Origin: Chryseolinea sp. H1M3-3
GTDB lineage: Bacteria > Bacteroidota > Bacteroidia > Cytophagales > Cyclobacteriaceae
Reading direction: 5' to 3'
Assembly: GCF_029360725.1 (NCBI RefSeq)
Contig: NZ_JARKMY010000009.1
Coordinates: 372,001 to 436,000, forward strand
DNA: 64,000 bases
Below the pieces are notes generated by a model. It saw only the letters and a program-made list of their open reading frames with translations. It did not search any database and was not told where the DNA came from. This document shows positions 34,478 to 46,000 of this stretch, one piece after another. The translations under genes were made by a program, and so were the position numbers. Each line of letters begins with the position of its first letter. The first letter of the stretch is position 1.

Positions 34478-35944
34478 ATGACACTTTGGGATCTTGCTCT
34501 GCGCATTTCACATCAATGGTATTGGGTTGTTCCTTTTATTCTGGCATGGATCGGGGTAATCTTTACCATCCTGTTAGACAACAAAAATCCCACGAAGTCT
34601 ATAGCATATATTTTATTGCTGGCATTGGTGCCAGTTGCTGGCTTAGTAGTTTATTTTTTTTTCGGAAGAGATTATCGAAAGCAGCGACTGTTTAACTTAA
34701 AAGGAGCAGTAGATAGCCCGATAATAGAAAGTTTTTGGACCGATCATCATGCAGAATTCGAACGACGATTTGAACAAACGGAAGCAGCCGTAGGCGATTT
34801 GATTGCACCGGCACGCCTGATTTTTAATCAGCACCAGGGATTTTTAACGGAAAATAATCAAATAAAACTTTTGGTTAATGGAGAACAAAAATTTCCGGAA
34901 GTATTGCGTTCGATTGAAGAGGCGAAGCACCATATCCACCTTGAGTATTATATTTTTACTTATGACGACGTAGGTAAAAAGATCGTGGATGCTTTAATCC
35001 GTAAATCAAAAGAAGGGGTTATTGTCAGAATGATTATTGATGATTTCGGATCTCCTAAAAAAAGGAAGATGGTTAAAAGGCTCCGCAAAGCGAAAATCGA
35101 AATCTATCGCTTTATGCCAGTCGTATTTCCTTTCCTTGCACAGGCTAATTTCAGAAACCACCGGAAAATTATTGTGATCGACGGAAGGGTTGGGTTTGAA
35201 GGTGGTATTAATATAGATGAACGTTATCTAAACAGCGGCAAACATGAATTATACTGGAGAGATACCCACATTAAAGTGGAAGGCCCATTAGTAAATCTGT
35301 TGCAGCTACAATTTCTTTTGAGCTGGCATTTTACCTCCAAAACCAATTTTCCTTTTGAGCAGCCATACTTTGGAAATAAATTTGAACACAAGGAAGGCGC
35401 AACGGCTACCCTGGTTGCAAGTGGGCCTGATTCGCCACGACCATACTGCATGGAAGCAATTCTCGCAGCTATTAACCAGGCAAAAAAACGTATTTGGATT
35501 ATTACTCCCTATTTTATCCCTACAGATCAAATTCTTACTGCGCTACAGATTGCAGCAAGCAATGGTGTAGATGTTAGAATGATATTGCCTGGCAAATCAG
35601 ATTCTCACATTGTTAAACACGCATCGCTATCTTATGTAAAACCATTAATTCGAAGCGGTATTAGAATATTTCTGTACGAAAAAGGATTTGCTCACGCGAA
35701 GACAATGACGTTCGACAATCAACTAACCATTGTTGGAACTGCCAATATGGATACCCGGAGTTTTTACATAAACTTCGAAATTGCTGCCATTATTTACGAT
35801 CGTAAACTGTGCGAGGAGGTTGACCGGTCATTCGAAGTTGATTTACAAAACAGCAACGAAATCCATTACCAGGAATGGTCTAAAAGATCATTTTACAACC
35901 GACTTCTTGATTCAACTTGCCGCCTTATGACGCCCTTGTTGTAA
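34478..35944 (+). CDS. cls: Cardiolipin synthase (PLD family)
   Basis: 488 aa. Two N-terminal TM segments (WYWVVPFILAWIGVIFTILL and IAYILLLALVPVAGLVVYFF) precede two phospholipase D domains. HKD1 is in NFRNHRKIIVIDGRVGFEGG (near residue 230) and HKD2 in HAKTMTFDNQLTIVGTANMD (near 410), followed by TRSFYINFE. It condenses two phosphatidylglycerols to cardiolipin at the inner membrane. The 212-bp gap before it holds no convincing promoter. It sits between the transketolase halves and has no known functional tie to them. Confidence 0.95.
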   Translation: MTLWDLALRISHQWYWVVPFILAWIGVIFTILLDNKNPTKSIAYILLLALVPVAGLVVYFFFGRDYRKQRLFNLKGAVDSPIIESFWTDHHAEFERRFEQTEAAVGDLIAPARLIFNQHQGFLTENNQIKLLVNGEQKFPEVLRSIEEAKHHIHLEYYIFTYDDVGKKIVDALIRKSKEGVIVRMIIDDFGSPKKRKMVKRLRKAKIEIYRFMPVVFPFLAQANFRNHRKIIVIDGRVGFEGGINIDERYLNSGKHELYWRDTHIKVEGPLVNLLQLQFLLSWHFTSKTNFPFEQPYFGNKFEHKEGATATLVASGPDSPRPYCMEAILAAINQAKKRIWIITPYFIPTDQILTALQIAASNGVDVRMILPGKSDSHIVKHASLSYVKPLIRSGIRIFLYEKGFAHAKTMTFDNQLTIVGTANMDTRSFYINFEIAAIIYDRKLCEEVDRSFEVDLQNSNEIHYQEWSKRSFYNRLLDSTCRLMTPLL

Positions 35945-36084
35945 TCCGCTGTAGAGAATTTATGGGTTGGAGCCATGCTTAAAAACCTAACTATTTCAGC
36001 GCATCCTTTCGGAAGAATCCAAAACTTTAGCGATTTTCGCACCGCTTAAATTTTTAAAAATACTGGAAAAGAGCGCTTAAACCC

Positions 36085-37038
36085 ATGACAAAATTAACAT
36101 TTACTGAAAAGAAAGATACCCGATCAGGATTTGGTGTTGGCTTACACGAGTTAGGAAAAAAGAATTCCAACGTTGTTGCACTCTGCGCCGACTTAACAGG
36201 TTCCTTAAAGATGGACGCCTTTAAGAAAGAATTTCCTGAACGATTTTATCAAATTGGAATTGCTGAGGCAAATATGATCGGATTGGCCGCCGGCATGACC
36301 ATTGGGGGCAAAATTCCCTTTACAGGAACATTTGCTAATTTTTCCACAGGCCGGGTGTACGACCAAATTCGTCAATCGGTGGCATACTCGGGAAAAAATG
36401 TTAAGATATGCGCATCTCACGCGGGCTTAACGCTTGGAGAAGATGGGGCAACCCACCAGATACTGGAGGACATTGGAATGATGAAAATGCTTCCTGGCAT
36501 GACTGTCATTGTTCCGTGTGATTACAATCAAACCAAAGCAGCGACCATCGCATTGGGTGACCATGAAGGTCCGGCATATCTCCGTTTTGGTCGGCCCAGC
36601 TGGCCAATTTTTACGGCTGACCGTCCATTTACTATTGGTAAAGCCGATAAAATGATCGACGGTAAAGACGTAACCATATTTGCATGTGGCCATCTTGTAT
36701 GGAATGCTGTTGAAGCGGAAGCGCAGCTGGCAGCAAAAGGCATCAGTGTTGAATTAATCAATATTCATACTATTAAACCATTGGATGTTGAAGCGATTCT
36801 TGCGTCTGTAGAAAAAACTAGGTGTGTTGTAACTTGTGAAGAGCATCAAATCAATGGGGGTTTGGGAGATAGCATTGCGCAGGTATTAGCAAGATTCAAT
36901 CCTACACCCATCGAAATGGTAGCAGTGAATGATTCGTTTGGAGAGAGTGGTACGCCTACTCAATTGTTAAAGAAGTATGGACTTGGCCCCGAAAACATTG
37001 TTGCCGCTGTTGAAAAAGTATTGAAGAGAAAAAAATAA
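36085..37038 (+). CDS. Transketolase, C-terminal subunit
   Basis: 317 aa. Pyrimidine-binding and C-terminal domains: KKNSNVVALCADLTGSLKMDAF, RFYQIGIAEANMIGLAAGMTIGGKIPF, SHAGLTLGEDGATHQILEDIGMM, then KPLDVEAILASVEKTRCVVTCEEHQINGGLGDSIA. It completes the enzyme begun by the N-terminal subunit at 31928. A strong bidirectional terminator follows the stop by 17 bp. The 140-bp upstream space suggests a separate transcript, but no exact consensus promoter was seen. Confidence 0.96.
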   Translation: MTKLTFTEKKDTRSGFGVGLHELGKKNSNVVALCADLTGSLKMDAFKKEFPERFYQIGIAEANMIGLAAGMTIGGKIPFTGTFANFSTGRVYDQIRQSVAYSGKNVKICASHAGLTLGEDGATHQILEDIGMMKMLPGMTVIVPCDYNQTKAATIALGDHEGPAYLRFGRPSWPIFTADRPFTIGKADKMIDGKDVTIFACGHLVWNAVEAEAQLAAKGISVELINIHTIKPLDVEAILASVEKTRCVVTCEEHQINGGLGDSIAQVLARFNPTPIEMVAVNDSFGESGTPTQLLKKYGLGPENIVAAVEKVLKRKK

Positions 37039-37055
37039 TTTTTCATAAATAAAGC

Positions 37056-37090
37056 AAAAAAAGCAAAGCCCGTAGAGCTTTGCTTTTTTT
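37056..37090. terminator. Bidirectional rho-independent terminator
   Basis: AAAAAAGCAAAGC (from 37056), a 7-nt loop, and GCTTTGCTTTTTT (to 37090) form a long stem with a T-run on the + side and an A-run that serves the minus strand. It lies between the transketolase C gene (+) and the first giant L-domain gene (-). Confidence 0.9.
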
Positions 37091-37114
37091 GTTAAATAGA
37101 TATCTAAGCTGTTA

Positions 37115-39493
37115 TTACTTTTTAATAAACTTCATGCTACTGCGGGTCCCATTGCTCTCAACTGTCTGTAATAAATAGACTCCAGGTTTAAGATCATGTG
37201 TACTGATTATCCTCGAACTTGCATAGGATCCTCTGTACACGCTTAATCCATGCGCATCTGTAATCGATACGATAGCATTATTATCCACTTCGTAAGTCGC
37301 CTTTAAATACAACTCAGTCTCTACTGGCACGGGATATAGGACTAAATCACGTGTATTTTTTCCATGATTGATTTCTTCCTCAAATGCCGTCAGACGGCTG
37401 TTGCTATCTTTATTTTTATTGATCACCCTAAAATGAATGGTAAGCGGTTTTCCGGCCTCTCCTCCCCCATTTGGCCTGGCGTATGGTCTGGCAGTAACCG
37501 TATAGTGGCCCACTTTAGGCAACCACGGATTAAAATACGTTCCATAATTATCACCTGTAAGTGTATAAGGAAATGCATTTTGCATGTTGAAAAAATGGTT
37601 ATTCAAATCAAATCTAACACTGCCTGGGTTTCCTTTAACGTTAGCTACTATCGTGGTTCCGTGGTATACCGGATCAAGGATATCGATGATGTCACCGTCA
37701 TTTAAGCGTCTGATAAACTTTCCGGATGTATTTACGATGTCAAAACTCTCAGCAGCAATCAAACTTTCTGAAACTACTTTGAACCGAACTTCGTGAGACC
37801 TTCCGGCATATTCGTTTCGTCCGACTTTCATGTAAGGCACTGCACGAACGGTATAGTTCCCGGGCTTCACCACCCATGCATTATACGCACCATTGATATC
37901 GCCATTCAGAGCGTATGGTGGAACATTCTCCACTCTGAAAAACTGATTGTTTAAATAAAATTTTACATTGCTTACAGTAGGAAGATAGGTATAAGCAACA
38001 ATGTTGATAGATTTGAATGCCGGATCTTTGATATTAATCTTTGAACCCTCTGTTAGTTGCATGAGGATGTTTCCTTTTGTATCAACTACGTCGAAATAAA
38101 CAACCGCCGCCGAATTAATAATATTAACCTTAATAGTTTTTTCAACACCTTTCAAACCTTGCTTATTGGGTTTGGAATATACGACAGCCGTAATGGTGTG
38201 AATACCTGGGGCAAGGATTGGTGTATCGAAATCATAGGGATACAAGTTCTCGACGTGCCTGATATGATTGTCTACAATAAATTCAACGCTTCCGACATGT
38301 TTTGGGAAAGTGTGTGCCTGGAGGAGCAAGTCAGAAAAATTTGGGTTCACAAGATCGATTGCTACCGAATCGCCAAATATTGGTTCAGTGGTTCCAGTTT
38401 TTCCACTAAGTATTCCAAAAGCTGTTACTGATGGAGGGCCACTACTGATGATGTCAGCAACACTACAACCACCCTTATTGGCTTCGACTTTAAAATTCCC
38501 CAGACTAACCAATTGGTTGAGAATGTCTTCGCCAATGCTTGCAAATAATGGAAATAATCCACCGCATTTTGCCAAGGAAGAGTTTTGTGAAACATTAAGT
38601 TTTAACCCTTGATAGCTAGGACCGCCGCCAAAGAGTCCTTTTAGATTTGCCAACCCGTCGAGGTTTTCAAGTGATGCATTATTTTCAATAACTAGATTTT
38701 GCAGAGATCCTCCTTGGTAAAGTCCCGTCAGCGAAGATAGCCCGTCAATGTTTTTTAATGATGGATTACTCGAAATGATAAGGAAACCGCCAAAGTTATT
38801 GAGGAAATTCAGAGACGATAAACCATCAATATCGGCGAGGACCGTATTATCGGTAATGATCACATCTGAACCCTTACCATGAACGCTTGTTATAGAAGCT
38901 AAACCATCGATATTCTTGAGCGACGGGTTGTGGTCAATTTGCAAAGCGGCGAACGCATTACTGAAAATAAATTCCACTTGAGCAAAACCATCGATCGATT
39001 GCAGTTGGTCATTATAACTGATTGTCAAAGCCTCACTGATCCTTGTAAGGGATGAAAAACCATTGACGGTTTGAAGTATAGGATTATTTTTTATCAATAT
39101 AGCTCCCCCCGCAGCCCTCAGCGATGAAAGGCCATCTAAATTTGTAAGCAGTTGGTTATCCGTAATTTCAATTGAATTCTTGCCTTCAGGGATAGCGATA
39201 ACATGAAGCGTCGTCTCCTCCAAATCTGAAAGGCCATCAATATTTGTTAAAGCTGGGTTTTCCCTTATAAAAAGTCTTCCAACTCGACGTAACCCGGAGA
39301 GGGCATCCAATGTCTGAATGTCACTTCCAGATATCGTTAAGGAACCCGTTACTTCGGTACAGGAGAACGCGTCTACTTCAGCTTGTGAAGATAGGATAAC
39401 GTCTCCGGAGCAAACTTGAGCAAAACATATCTCGCTATTAAAACATACACAGAAAATAGCAAGCAACGTGAGGAGGGTAGATTTTGTATTCAT
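37115..39493 (-). CDS. T9SS-secreted Receptor-L/leucine-rich-like repeat protein (paralog 1)
   Basis: 792 aa. The signal peptide (LLTLLAIFCVCFNSEICFAQ) is followed by a right-handed-solenoid region to about residue 345, made of degenerate units with the consensus sIDGLSSLt.i.g.l.I.nN..L. The region opens with VCSGDVILSSQAEVDAFSC and closes with a Cys pair (KCGGLFPLF ... GGCSVADI). Three beta-sandwich modules follow (about 360-460, 465-575, 580-690), each carrying the SVKFYLNNQFFRVENVPPY pattern. A type A T9SS sorting domain ends the protein (LYPVPVETELYL ... LKPGVYLLQT ... MKFIKK). It should be exported across the outer membrane and cleaved or anchored at the surface. Function is unknown; ligand-binding or adhesion roles are inferred. 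It is the smallest of three adjacent paralogs. Confidence 0.9.
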   Translation of the reverse strand: MNTKSTLLTLLAIFCVCFNSEICFAQVCSGDVILSSQAEVDAFSCTEVTGSLTISGSDIQTLDALSGLRRVGRLFIRENPALTNIDGLSDLEETTLHVIAIPEGKNSIEITDNQLLTNLDGLSSLRAAGGAILIKNNPILQTVNGFSSLTRISEALTISYNDQLQSIDGFAQVEFIFSNAFAALQIDHNPSLKNIDGLASITSVHGKGSDVIITDNTVLADIDGLSSLNFLNNFGGFLIISSNPSLKNIDGLSSLTGLYQGGSLQNLVIENNASLENLDGLANLKGLFGGGPSYQGLKLNVSQNSSLAKCGGLFPLFASIGEDILNQLVSLGNFKVEANKGGCSVADIISSGPPSVTAFGILSGKTGTTEPIFGDSVAIDLVNPNFSDLLLQAHTFPKHVGSVEFIVDNHIRHVENLYPYDFDTPILAPGIHTITAVVYSKPNKQGLKGVEKTIKVNIINSAAVVYFDVVDTKGNILMQLTEGSKINIKDPAFKSINIVAYTYLPTVSNVKFYLNNQFFRVENVPPYALNGDINGAYNAWVVKPGNYTVRAVPYMKVGRNEYAGRSHEVRFKVVSESLIAAESFDIVNTSGKFIRRLNDGDIIDILDPVYHGTTIVANVKGNPGSVRFDLNNHFFNMQNAFPYTLTGDNYGTYFNPWLPKVGHYTVTARPYARPNGGGEAGKPLTIHFRVINKNKDSNSRLTAFEEEINHGKNTRDLVLYPVPVETELYLKATYEVDNNAIVSITDAHGLSVYRGSYASSRIISTHDLKPGVYLLQTVESNGTRSSMKFIKK

Positions 39494-39740
39494 GGCTAAT
39501 TTTTATAGTGGCAATCAACTTTTTACTAAATATAAATCCTTCCTACTATCAGAACGTGGGGATTAAAATATTTTTTTTATAAGCGCTTACATGGTAATGA
39601 CTGGCTGCTATTTCTTGACAAACTCGGCCGTTCGTCTTAAATCATTTCCGCTTATCACTTCAAGATAATACAGGCAGGTTTCAAAGGCGTCGGGTTAGTA
39701 CCTGAGAAATTCTGGTGCTTCCTTTTTAAATACGCTAATA

Positions 39741-42700
39741 TTACTTTTTAATAAATTTTCTTATTATCGGAACGCCCCTGCCGTTGTCAACTGTCAGAAA
39801 ATACACACCAGGATGGAGGTGTATCGTGTTGATACTTGACGCCCGCGAATAGATTCCCGTATAAACACTAATGCCATGAATATTGGCAATTGTTAGAGAA
39901 GCCCCTTCACCGATTTGATCCGCAATATCCACAAATAACTCATTGCCTACTGGCACAGGGTAAAGGATGACATCGAGTACACTGTTAGCTAAGGGTTCAC
40001 CGTTATTTGATGGCGTTTCTATACCGACAATATTTTTGTCAATGACACTGAACGCAATTGTAAATGTTTTTCCTTCGATCCCGCTACCACCAGATTCTGA
40101 ATATGGAGTTGCGGAAAGGATATAATCTCCAGCAGTTGAGAACCAGGGATTAAAATATCCGTTTTGATCGTTTGTCAAGGTGAAGGGAGCTTCATTTTCT
40201 GTACTAAAGTGCTCACCGTTTAAATGGAATTTAACGCTTCCTACCTGTGGTGTTGTTTTCGCGATAATTGTCATGGCTTTAAACTTCGGATCATCGATAT
40301 CTATTTCATCACCGTTTTTTAATTCAGCTACCCTGTTTCCCAAGGTATCAACGATTTCGAAATCGACAATCAATGTGTTCATATCATCCGATACAACATC
40401 AAAATGTACTGACAGAGGTTTACCAGCATATTCTTCAGTTCCAATTTTAATATAGGGAACTGCGCGAATGGTATATCCTCCTGGACTTGTGTTCCAGTTA
40501 TTGAATACACCATTAACATCGCCGTTGAAAGCATAAGGAACGACGTCTTCCACTCTGAAGAGTTTATCATTTAACCAAAATTTCACATTGCTAACGGTGT
40601 CCGGCTTTGTGTTCGCACGGATGCTGAAATTTTTGAAGTTCTGATCCTTAATATTTATTTGAGCGTTCTCTGTCAACGGCATCAATATTTTTCCAGACGA
40701 ATCGACAACGTCAAAGCTCACAACAACTGCGCTATTTATTATTTGCACAACGCCTGACTTTCCAATTCCTTTAACGCCCTTGCCGTTTTCACCAGAATAA
40801 ACATCAGCCATTAGCGTATGGCTACCAGGTTGGTACAAGGGAAGTGTGAATACAAAAGGCTCTTCATTGTCAAAATTCGATGGGCTTTGATCAAAACGAA
40901 ATTCTACACTTTTAGCTGCATGGTCAGGTAGTGTCTTCGCTTGAATCAGCCAATGTATAAAATTGGGATCCGCGATATCAAGTATCACGGAATCATTGGC
41001 AAATGAACGGACTTCTTCACCAGTCCGTTCGTCAATTACTGTAAAGGACAAAATAGAAAGTGACCCCGCAGCCAAAATATCCTCAACAGTACACCCAGCA
41101 CCATTCTCAGCAATAACAATAGTGCCGTTATTGACGCGTTTCAAAACTTCGTCCTCGCCTAGACTAGCGAAATATGGATATAAGCCATCACATTTTGTGA
41201 GGGAAGAATTCCTTGTCACTGTGATATATAGTGGAGGATCTGAAATATTACCCCTCAATCCCGAAAGCCCATCAATGTTTTCAAGTGCTGTATTATCGGT
41301 AATGCTTAATCCTCCGCTGAAACCTACGTTGAAGGTGGATAAAGATGATAGACCATCAATGTTTTTGAGTGCGGCGTTCCGATAAATAGAAACGCCAACG
41401 CCCCGGCCACCTGCAGAAATAGTTGAGAGCTTCGACAACCCGTTGATATTAGTAAGCAGTGGATTATCTCCGATTTCAACAAATACACGCGCGTACCCGT
41501 CTATTGTTTTCAAAGATGAAAATCCATCAAGCTCTGTTAACAATGGATTTTGGCTAATTATTAAACCTACACCGAAACTTGAATTTGAAAGCTTTGCCAA
41601 TGTTTTAAATCCATTGACGGTTGCGAGTACTCCATTATTACTAACTTCAATATGTCCTTCAAGCTCGGTCAGCGCAGCAAATCCGTTTACGGACTCAAGC
41701 GCGGGATTATACTTGATCTGAACAGGTCCCTTTATTTTCTTTACAGAAGAAAAACCATCTACGCGAGTAAGGGCATCGTTGTTGGAGATCCAGACGGAGG
41801 AACCCATGCCTGTCCCAATTTCTTGCACATTAGACAAACCATTGATACTGGAAAGATTTTCGTTTTCATAAATTGCTAAACTTCCTACATAAGTTAGGGA
41901 CGCAAAGGCATCAAGATTAAGCAGTTTATCGTTGTTTTGTATCCATAAATTTGCTCCAATAGAATCGATATACGAGAGTGCATTTATGTTGACCAATTCA
42001 GGGTTTTCATTAATGTATATATCTCCGGAAATTTCACGCAAGGATGAAAACCCATTTAAATCTGAGAGGTGTGGATTGCCGTTAATATTGAAATGATTTA
42101 CACTCGAGAGTTTTGAAAAGCCGTCCAGATTGGTTAATGCACCATTTGCCTCGATGGATAAGCTTCCTGTAGCGCCAAGATCATCTTTGATGGCTATCAT
42201 GGAATCAAAGCCTCTCACAGTAATCAATTTTAAATTATTGGCTATGCTGACCTGGCCTACCGTAGTAAGGTTTGCAAATCCACTTACGTGTTCTAAATTA
42301 TCATTACTTGCTATGCGGAGTTCGCCGTGAATGGATTGAAGCGATGTGAATCCCCCGATCTCCATCAAATCGGAGTTGTATTGAATAGACAAAGGGCCAT
42401 TTACCTCCGTTAGTGATGAAAGTCCATTTAAGTTTGAGAGGTTAAAGTTGTCGAGTATATACACGCCGCCAGCATGAGTTAATCCGGAAAGACCATCCAC
42501 GTTTTGCAGGACAGTGTCATATCGAATTGATAAATAGCCCTCAATCCTGGTTAGTGCAGAGAGCCCATCCAGCGTTTTCAGGCTGGTATTTATCTCAATC
42601 AAAAGATTTCCATTTACTTTTTGCAACGCAGCAAGTGGTTGGAGACTTGTTATATCTTCACCTGAAATTGTTAAGTCACCCGTTACTTCAGAGCAATTAA

Positions 42701-42827
42701 ACGCGTTGACCTCTGCTTGCGAGGAAAGTACAATGTTACCTGGGCAAACACTCGCGAACCCGTAACTATGGGTCACTGTAAAAAAATAGAAAGCAAAAAG
42801 AACTGAGAGGGTAAAGTTTTTTTTCAT
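39741..42827 (-). CDS. T9SS-secreted Receptor-L repeat protein (paralog 2)
   Basis: 1028 aa. Same plan as its left neighbour but with a longer repeat region (about 27-590). Head Cys motif VCPGNIVLSSQAEVNAFNC, then many GLSSL/I.NN units, then KCDGLYPYFASLGED ... AGCTVEDIL. The three beta-sandwich modules (about 592-930) carry SVEFRFDQSPSNFDNEEPF, SNVKFWLNDKLFRVEDVVPY and SVKFHLNGEHFSTENEAPF. The last ~70 residues are a T9SS sorting domain with LYPVPVGNELFVDIADQ and LHPGVYFLTVDNG. It probably arose by duplication with gain of internal repeats. It may be expressed from its own promoter at 42849. No catalytic motif is visible. Confidence 0.9.
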   Translation of the reverse strand: MKKNFTLSVLFAFYFFTVTHSYGFASVCPGNIVLSSQAEVNAFNCSEVTGDLTISGEDITSLQPLAALQKVNGNLLIEINTSLKTLDGLSALTRIEGYLSIRYDTVLQNVDGLSGLTHAGGVYILDNFNLSNLNGLSSLTEVNGPLSIQYNSDLMEIGGFTSLQSIHGELRIASNDNLEHVSGFANLTTVGQVSIANNLKLITVRGFDSMIAIKDDLGATGSLSIEANGALTNLDGFSKLSSVNHFNINGNPHLSDLNGFSSLREISGDIYINENPELVNINALSYIDSIGANLWIQNNDKLLNLDAFASLTYVGSLAIYENENLSSINGLSNVQEIGTGMGSSVWISNNDALTRVDGFSSVKKIKGPVQIKYNPALESVNGFAALTELEGHIEVSNNGVLATVNGFKTLAKLSNSSFGVGLIISQNPLLTELDGFSSLKTIDGYARVFVEIGDNPLLTNINGLSKLSTISAGGRGVGVSIYRNAALKNIDGLSSLSTFNVGFSGGLSITDNTALENIDGLSGLRGNISDPPLYITVTRNSSLTKCDGLYPYFASLGEDEVLKRVNNGTIVIAENGAGCTVEDILAAGSLSILSFTVIDERTGEEVRSFANDSVILDIADPNFIHWLIQAKTLPDHAAKSVEFRFDQSPSNFDNEEPFVFTLPLYQPGSHTLMADVYSGENGKGVKGIGKSGVVQIINSAVVVSFDVVDSSGKILMPLTENAQINIKDQNFKNFSIRANTKPDTVSNVKFWLNDKLFRVEDVVPYAFNGDVNGVFNNWNTSPGGYTIRAVPYIKIGTEEYAGKPLSVHFDVVSDDMNTLIVDFEIVDTLGNRVAELKNGDEIDIDDPKFKAMTIIAKTTPQVGSVKFHLNGEHFSTENEAPFTLTNDQNGYFNPWFSTAGDYILSATPYSESGGSGIEGKTFTIAFSVIDKNIVGIETPSNNGEPLANSVLDVILYPVPVGNELFVDIADQIGEGASLTIANIHGISVYTGIYSRASSINTIHLHPGVYFLTVDNGRGVPIIRKFIKK

Positions 42828-42848
42828 ACCAACATTTAAAAATATCTA

Positions 42849-42876
42849 CAAAAATATTCTTCCCGCCTTCTACAAA
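42849..42876 (-). promoter_or_regulatory. Promoter candidate for paralog 2
   Basis: On the minus strand TATTTTTG (42849-42856) matches TAnnTTTG, with TTTG (42873-42876) 16 nt upstream. The -7 box lies 21 nt before the start codon ending at 42827. The spacing is slightly short. Confidence 0.4.
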
Positions 42877-43096
42877 TATGATTTTCATCATCTTATAGCC
42901 TGATTCATTCCTAATCGAATATTTGATGGTGTCACATACAATTCAGGCGCGTTCTGTTTGACTACTGTTTAACAAGGCAGCGATACTTAATGTTGACATG
43001 ATGCAAACAATAAACTGCTTTGCGGGAATCATTAGCAATGTAAAATAAAAAGTTTGGAATGGTCTGCGTATGTAACTATAGTTACCTCCTTGATGG

Positions 43097-46000
43097 TTAA
43101 TTCTTTATAAACTTTTTCACTTCTTGATAGCCCTCAGCGCCTACAACCTGCAGGAAATAAACGCCGGATCTAAGATTAGACGTATCTACCGCAGAAGGCC
43201 CTTTGTAGGTGTCTTTATAAACGACCAATCCATAAACATTTAAGATGGCAATCGAAATATTTTCTAAGGAAGCGCTTTCGATTACAACGTTCAACTGGTC
43301 GTCTACTGGTACAGGGTAAAGTGTTAGGACTGATGATTCATTTTTTGAGGGATTACTTTCCGTGTTACCTGGGATAACTCGCGCTGTGGACTCATTATTA
43401 GTCTTTTTATTAACGACCTTAAAATGAATAGTGCGAGAACTACCTGCGTTACCACCAGCCGAGGAAGCGGAGTACGGAGTACCCGTCAATGTATAATTAC
43501 CAGCCTGCGGGACCCACGGATTAAAATATCCATTTTGGTCGCCTGTAATGGTATATGGCGGTACGTTTTCAGTTCTATAAAACTGATTATTCAAAGTAAA
43601 TTTAACGCTGCCTACCTGTCCCGTTGTATTGGCAATGATAGTCATGGGTTGATCATTGCTGATGACATCGCCTTCATTTAAATGCCCGATAAAGTTTCCC
43701 GATGTATCAACAATATCATAACCAACAACTGCATAGTTTACGTTTTCTGAGACGACTTTAAAATGCACTTCAAGTGGCGTACCTGCGTATTCCTTACCTC
43801 GTATCCTGATGTAGGGAATAGCTTTAATGGTGTAGTCCCATGGATTAACTACCCACGGATTGTAAATTCCATTGATGTCGCCGTTAAATGCGTACGGCGG
43901 GATATTTTCGACTCTAAAAAACTGACCGTTTAACCAGAACTTTACGCTGGTAACAGGATCCGGAAAGGTGTTGGCCCTGATGCTGACTGATCGGAATGCG
44001 GGATTCTTAATATTGATTCGTGAATCTTCCGTGAGCTGCATTAGGTACTGGCCAGATGTATTTACAACATCAAAGCTAGAGATGGCAGCAGTGTTAACAA
44101 CGATTAGGGTAAGTGTCCTTTTATTTCCTCTTTCGCCGGTTTTATTTGCACCGGAATAGACATTGGTCACAACCCTGTGGGTACCTAATTCCATAACAGG
44201 AAACTCAAAATGGTATGGAAACACATTTTCGACATGAGTAATGGAATTGTCAAATCTAAATTCGACACTTCCGACATGGGTGGGTAGCGTATTTGCACGC
44301 AGCACCAAATAAGGGAATCGGGAATTGGCAACGTCAATTGTTAACGTATCGTTGACGGAAGTAGATACATTATCATCAAACCCGCGATCAAATATTGAAA
44401 AATCAGATATTGATTGTCCCTCGCACGCGAGAATATCTTCTAACGTGCAGCCACCACCGTTACCAGAAAAGTCTAATTCTCTTATATCTGCAATTCGTGA
44501 TGCTCCTATACTCTTGAACCAGGGAAACAAGCCACAACATTTTATTAGCGAAGGGTTATCTTTTACGCGAATAGTAAGAAGTTCCAGGATGCCGGTAGTT
44601 CCCCTATATCTCAAGGAAGAAAGGCCGTCAATATTCTCCAACAAATCGTTTCCACTGATTACGAGGCTACCTGCAATACCCCATTCGAATGTTGCCAGTG
44701 ATTGTAACCCGCTTAGATTTTTTAATGCATCGTTATTTTCGATAACAAAACCCGCGCCTCTACCACCACCTAAAATTGTGGTTAGAGAAGACAGCCCATT
44801 GATATTAGTGAGAGCAGCGTTATTAACAATCCGCAGCTGCGCCCCCCGTCCTTCTATAATTTTCAAAGACGAAAATCCATCAAGATTTTCTAACGAAACG
44901 TTATGTTCTATGAATACTGCTGGCTCCACTGAGCCCGTTGTAACATATGTGACTTTTTGGAATCCTTTGAGGCTTGCCAGTGAATTGTTGTTAGCAACTT
45001 CCACAAGGCCATAGACGGTAGTCAAATTAGAAAATCCATTAATATCAGCTAGGGCATTGTTGTTCTTAATTACTATGCCACCAATAGTGTCTGCCGAAGT
45101 AAAACCATCAATACCAACAAGCGATGGATTATCAACAATCATCACAGAGTAAACATTACTGCCGATCTTATTCAGCGCATTAAATCCTCTAATATTTGTG
45201 AGGGAATTGTTATTCTCAATGAAGATCCCCCCGGGTGCCGCACTTACTAAAGCTGAAAATCCATTGATCTCGTGCAAGCTGGGATTGTTAGCGATCCGGA
45301 TCGCTACAAAACCGCCGACATCCGTAAGTGAGGAAAGTCCATCCAAGTTTTGAAGGTTAGGATTATTTTCAATAACAAGGCCCCCAAACCGCACAGATCG
45401 CAACGAGGAAAGTGCATCAACATTGGTGATATCATTTCCGGAAATTATCAGCCTGCCCACAATCTCAAAACAATTAAAAGCGTTCACCTCTGCTTGCGAG
45501 GTGAGCGTAATATCACCCTCGCAAACCTTTTGGCCACATGCACCGCCAATCAAAATATCATTCACCGTGCATGCCGCACCATTTTCAGAAATGTTAAGTT
45601 CGGCAAGTGTCCCTTCGTCTACACTCTTTAAAAATGGAAACAGTCCGCAACACCGAGCCAACGAAGGGTTCTGGGTTACTATAAGCTTAAAAAGATCTAT
45701 GATCGAATTACCGTCAAAAGTTAAGGAGGACAAACCATCTACATTTTCTAACAACTCATTACCACGGATAATTACGCTTCCGGCGATATCCCATTTTATC
45801 TTTGAAAATGAGGATAAGCCGTCGATATTCTTTAGTGCGTCATTGTTTTCAACCTCGAGGCTCGCGCCCCCTCTTGTAGTCAATATTGAAGTAAGCGCAA
45901 ATAGACCGTCAATATTTGAAAGTGAAGGATTGTTAGTGATGCGTAAGGCTACATTTGGACCTTCAATGATTTCCAATGAGGTTAGACCATCAAGATTTTG

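Noticed and set aside
44325-45014. 229-codon frame antisense to the largest L-domain gene
   Set aside because: It mirrors the repetitive codons of the real minus-strand gene. Such long antisense frames (also 45423-46121) follow from the Leu/Ser/Asn-rich repeats and show no domain of their own.
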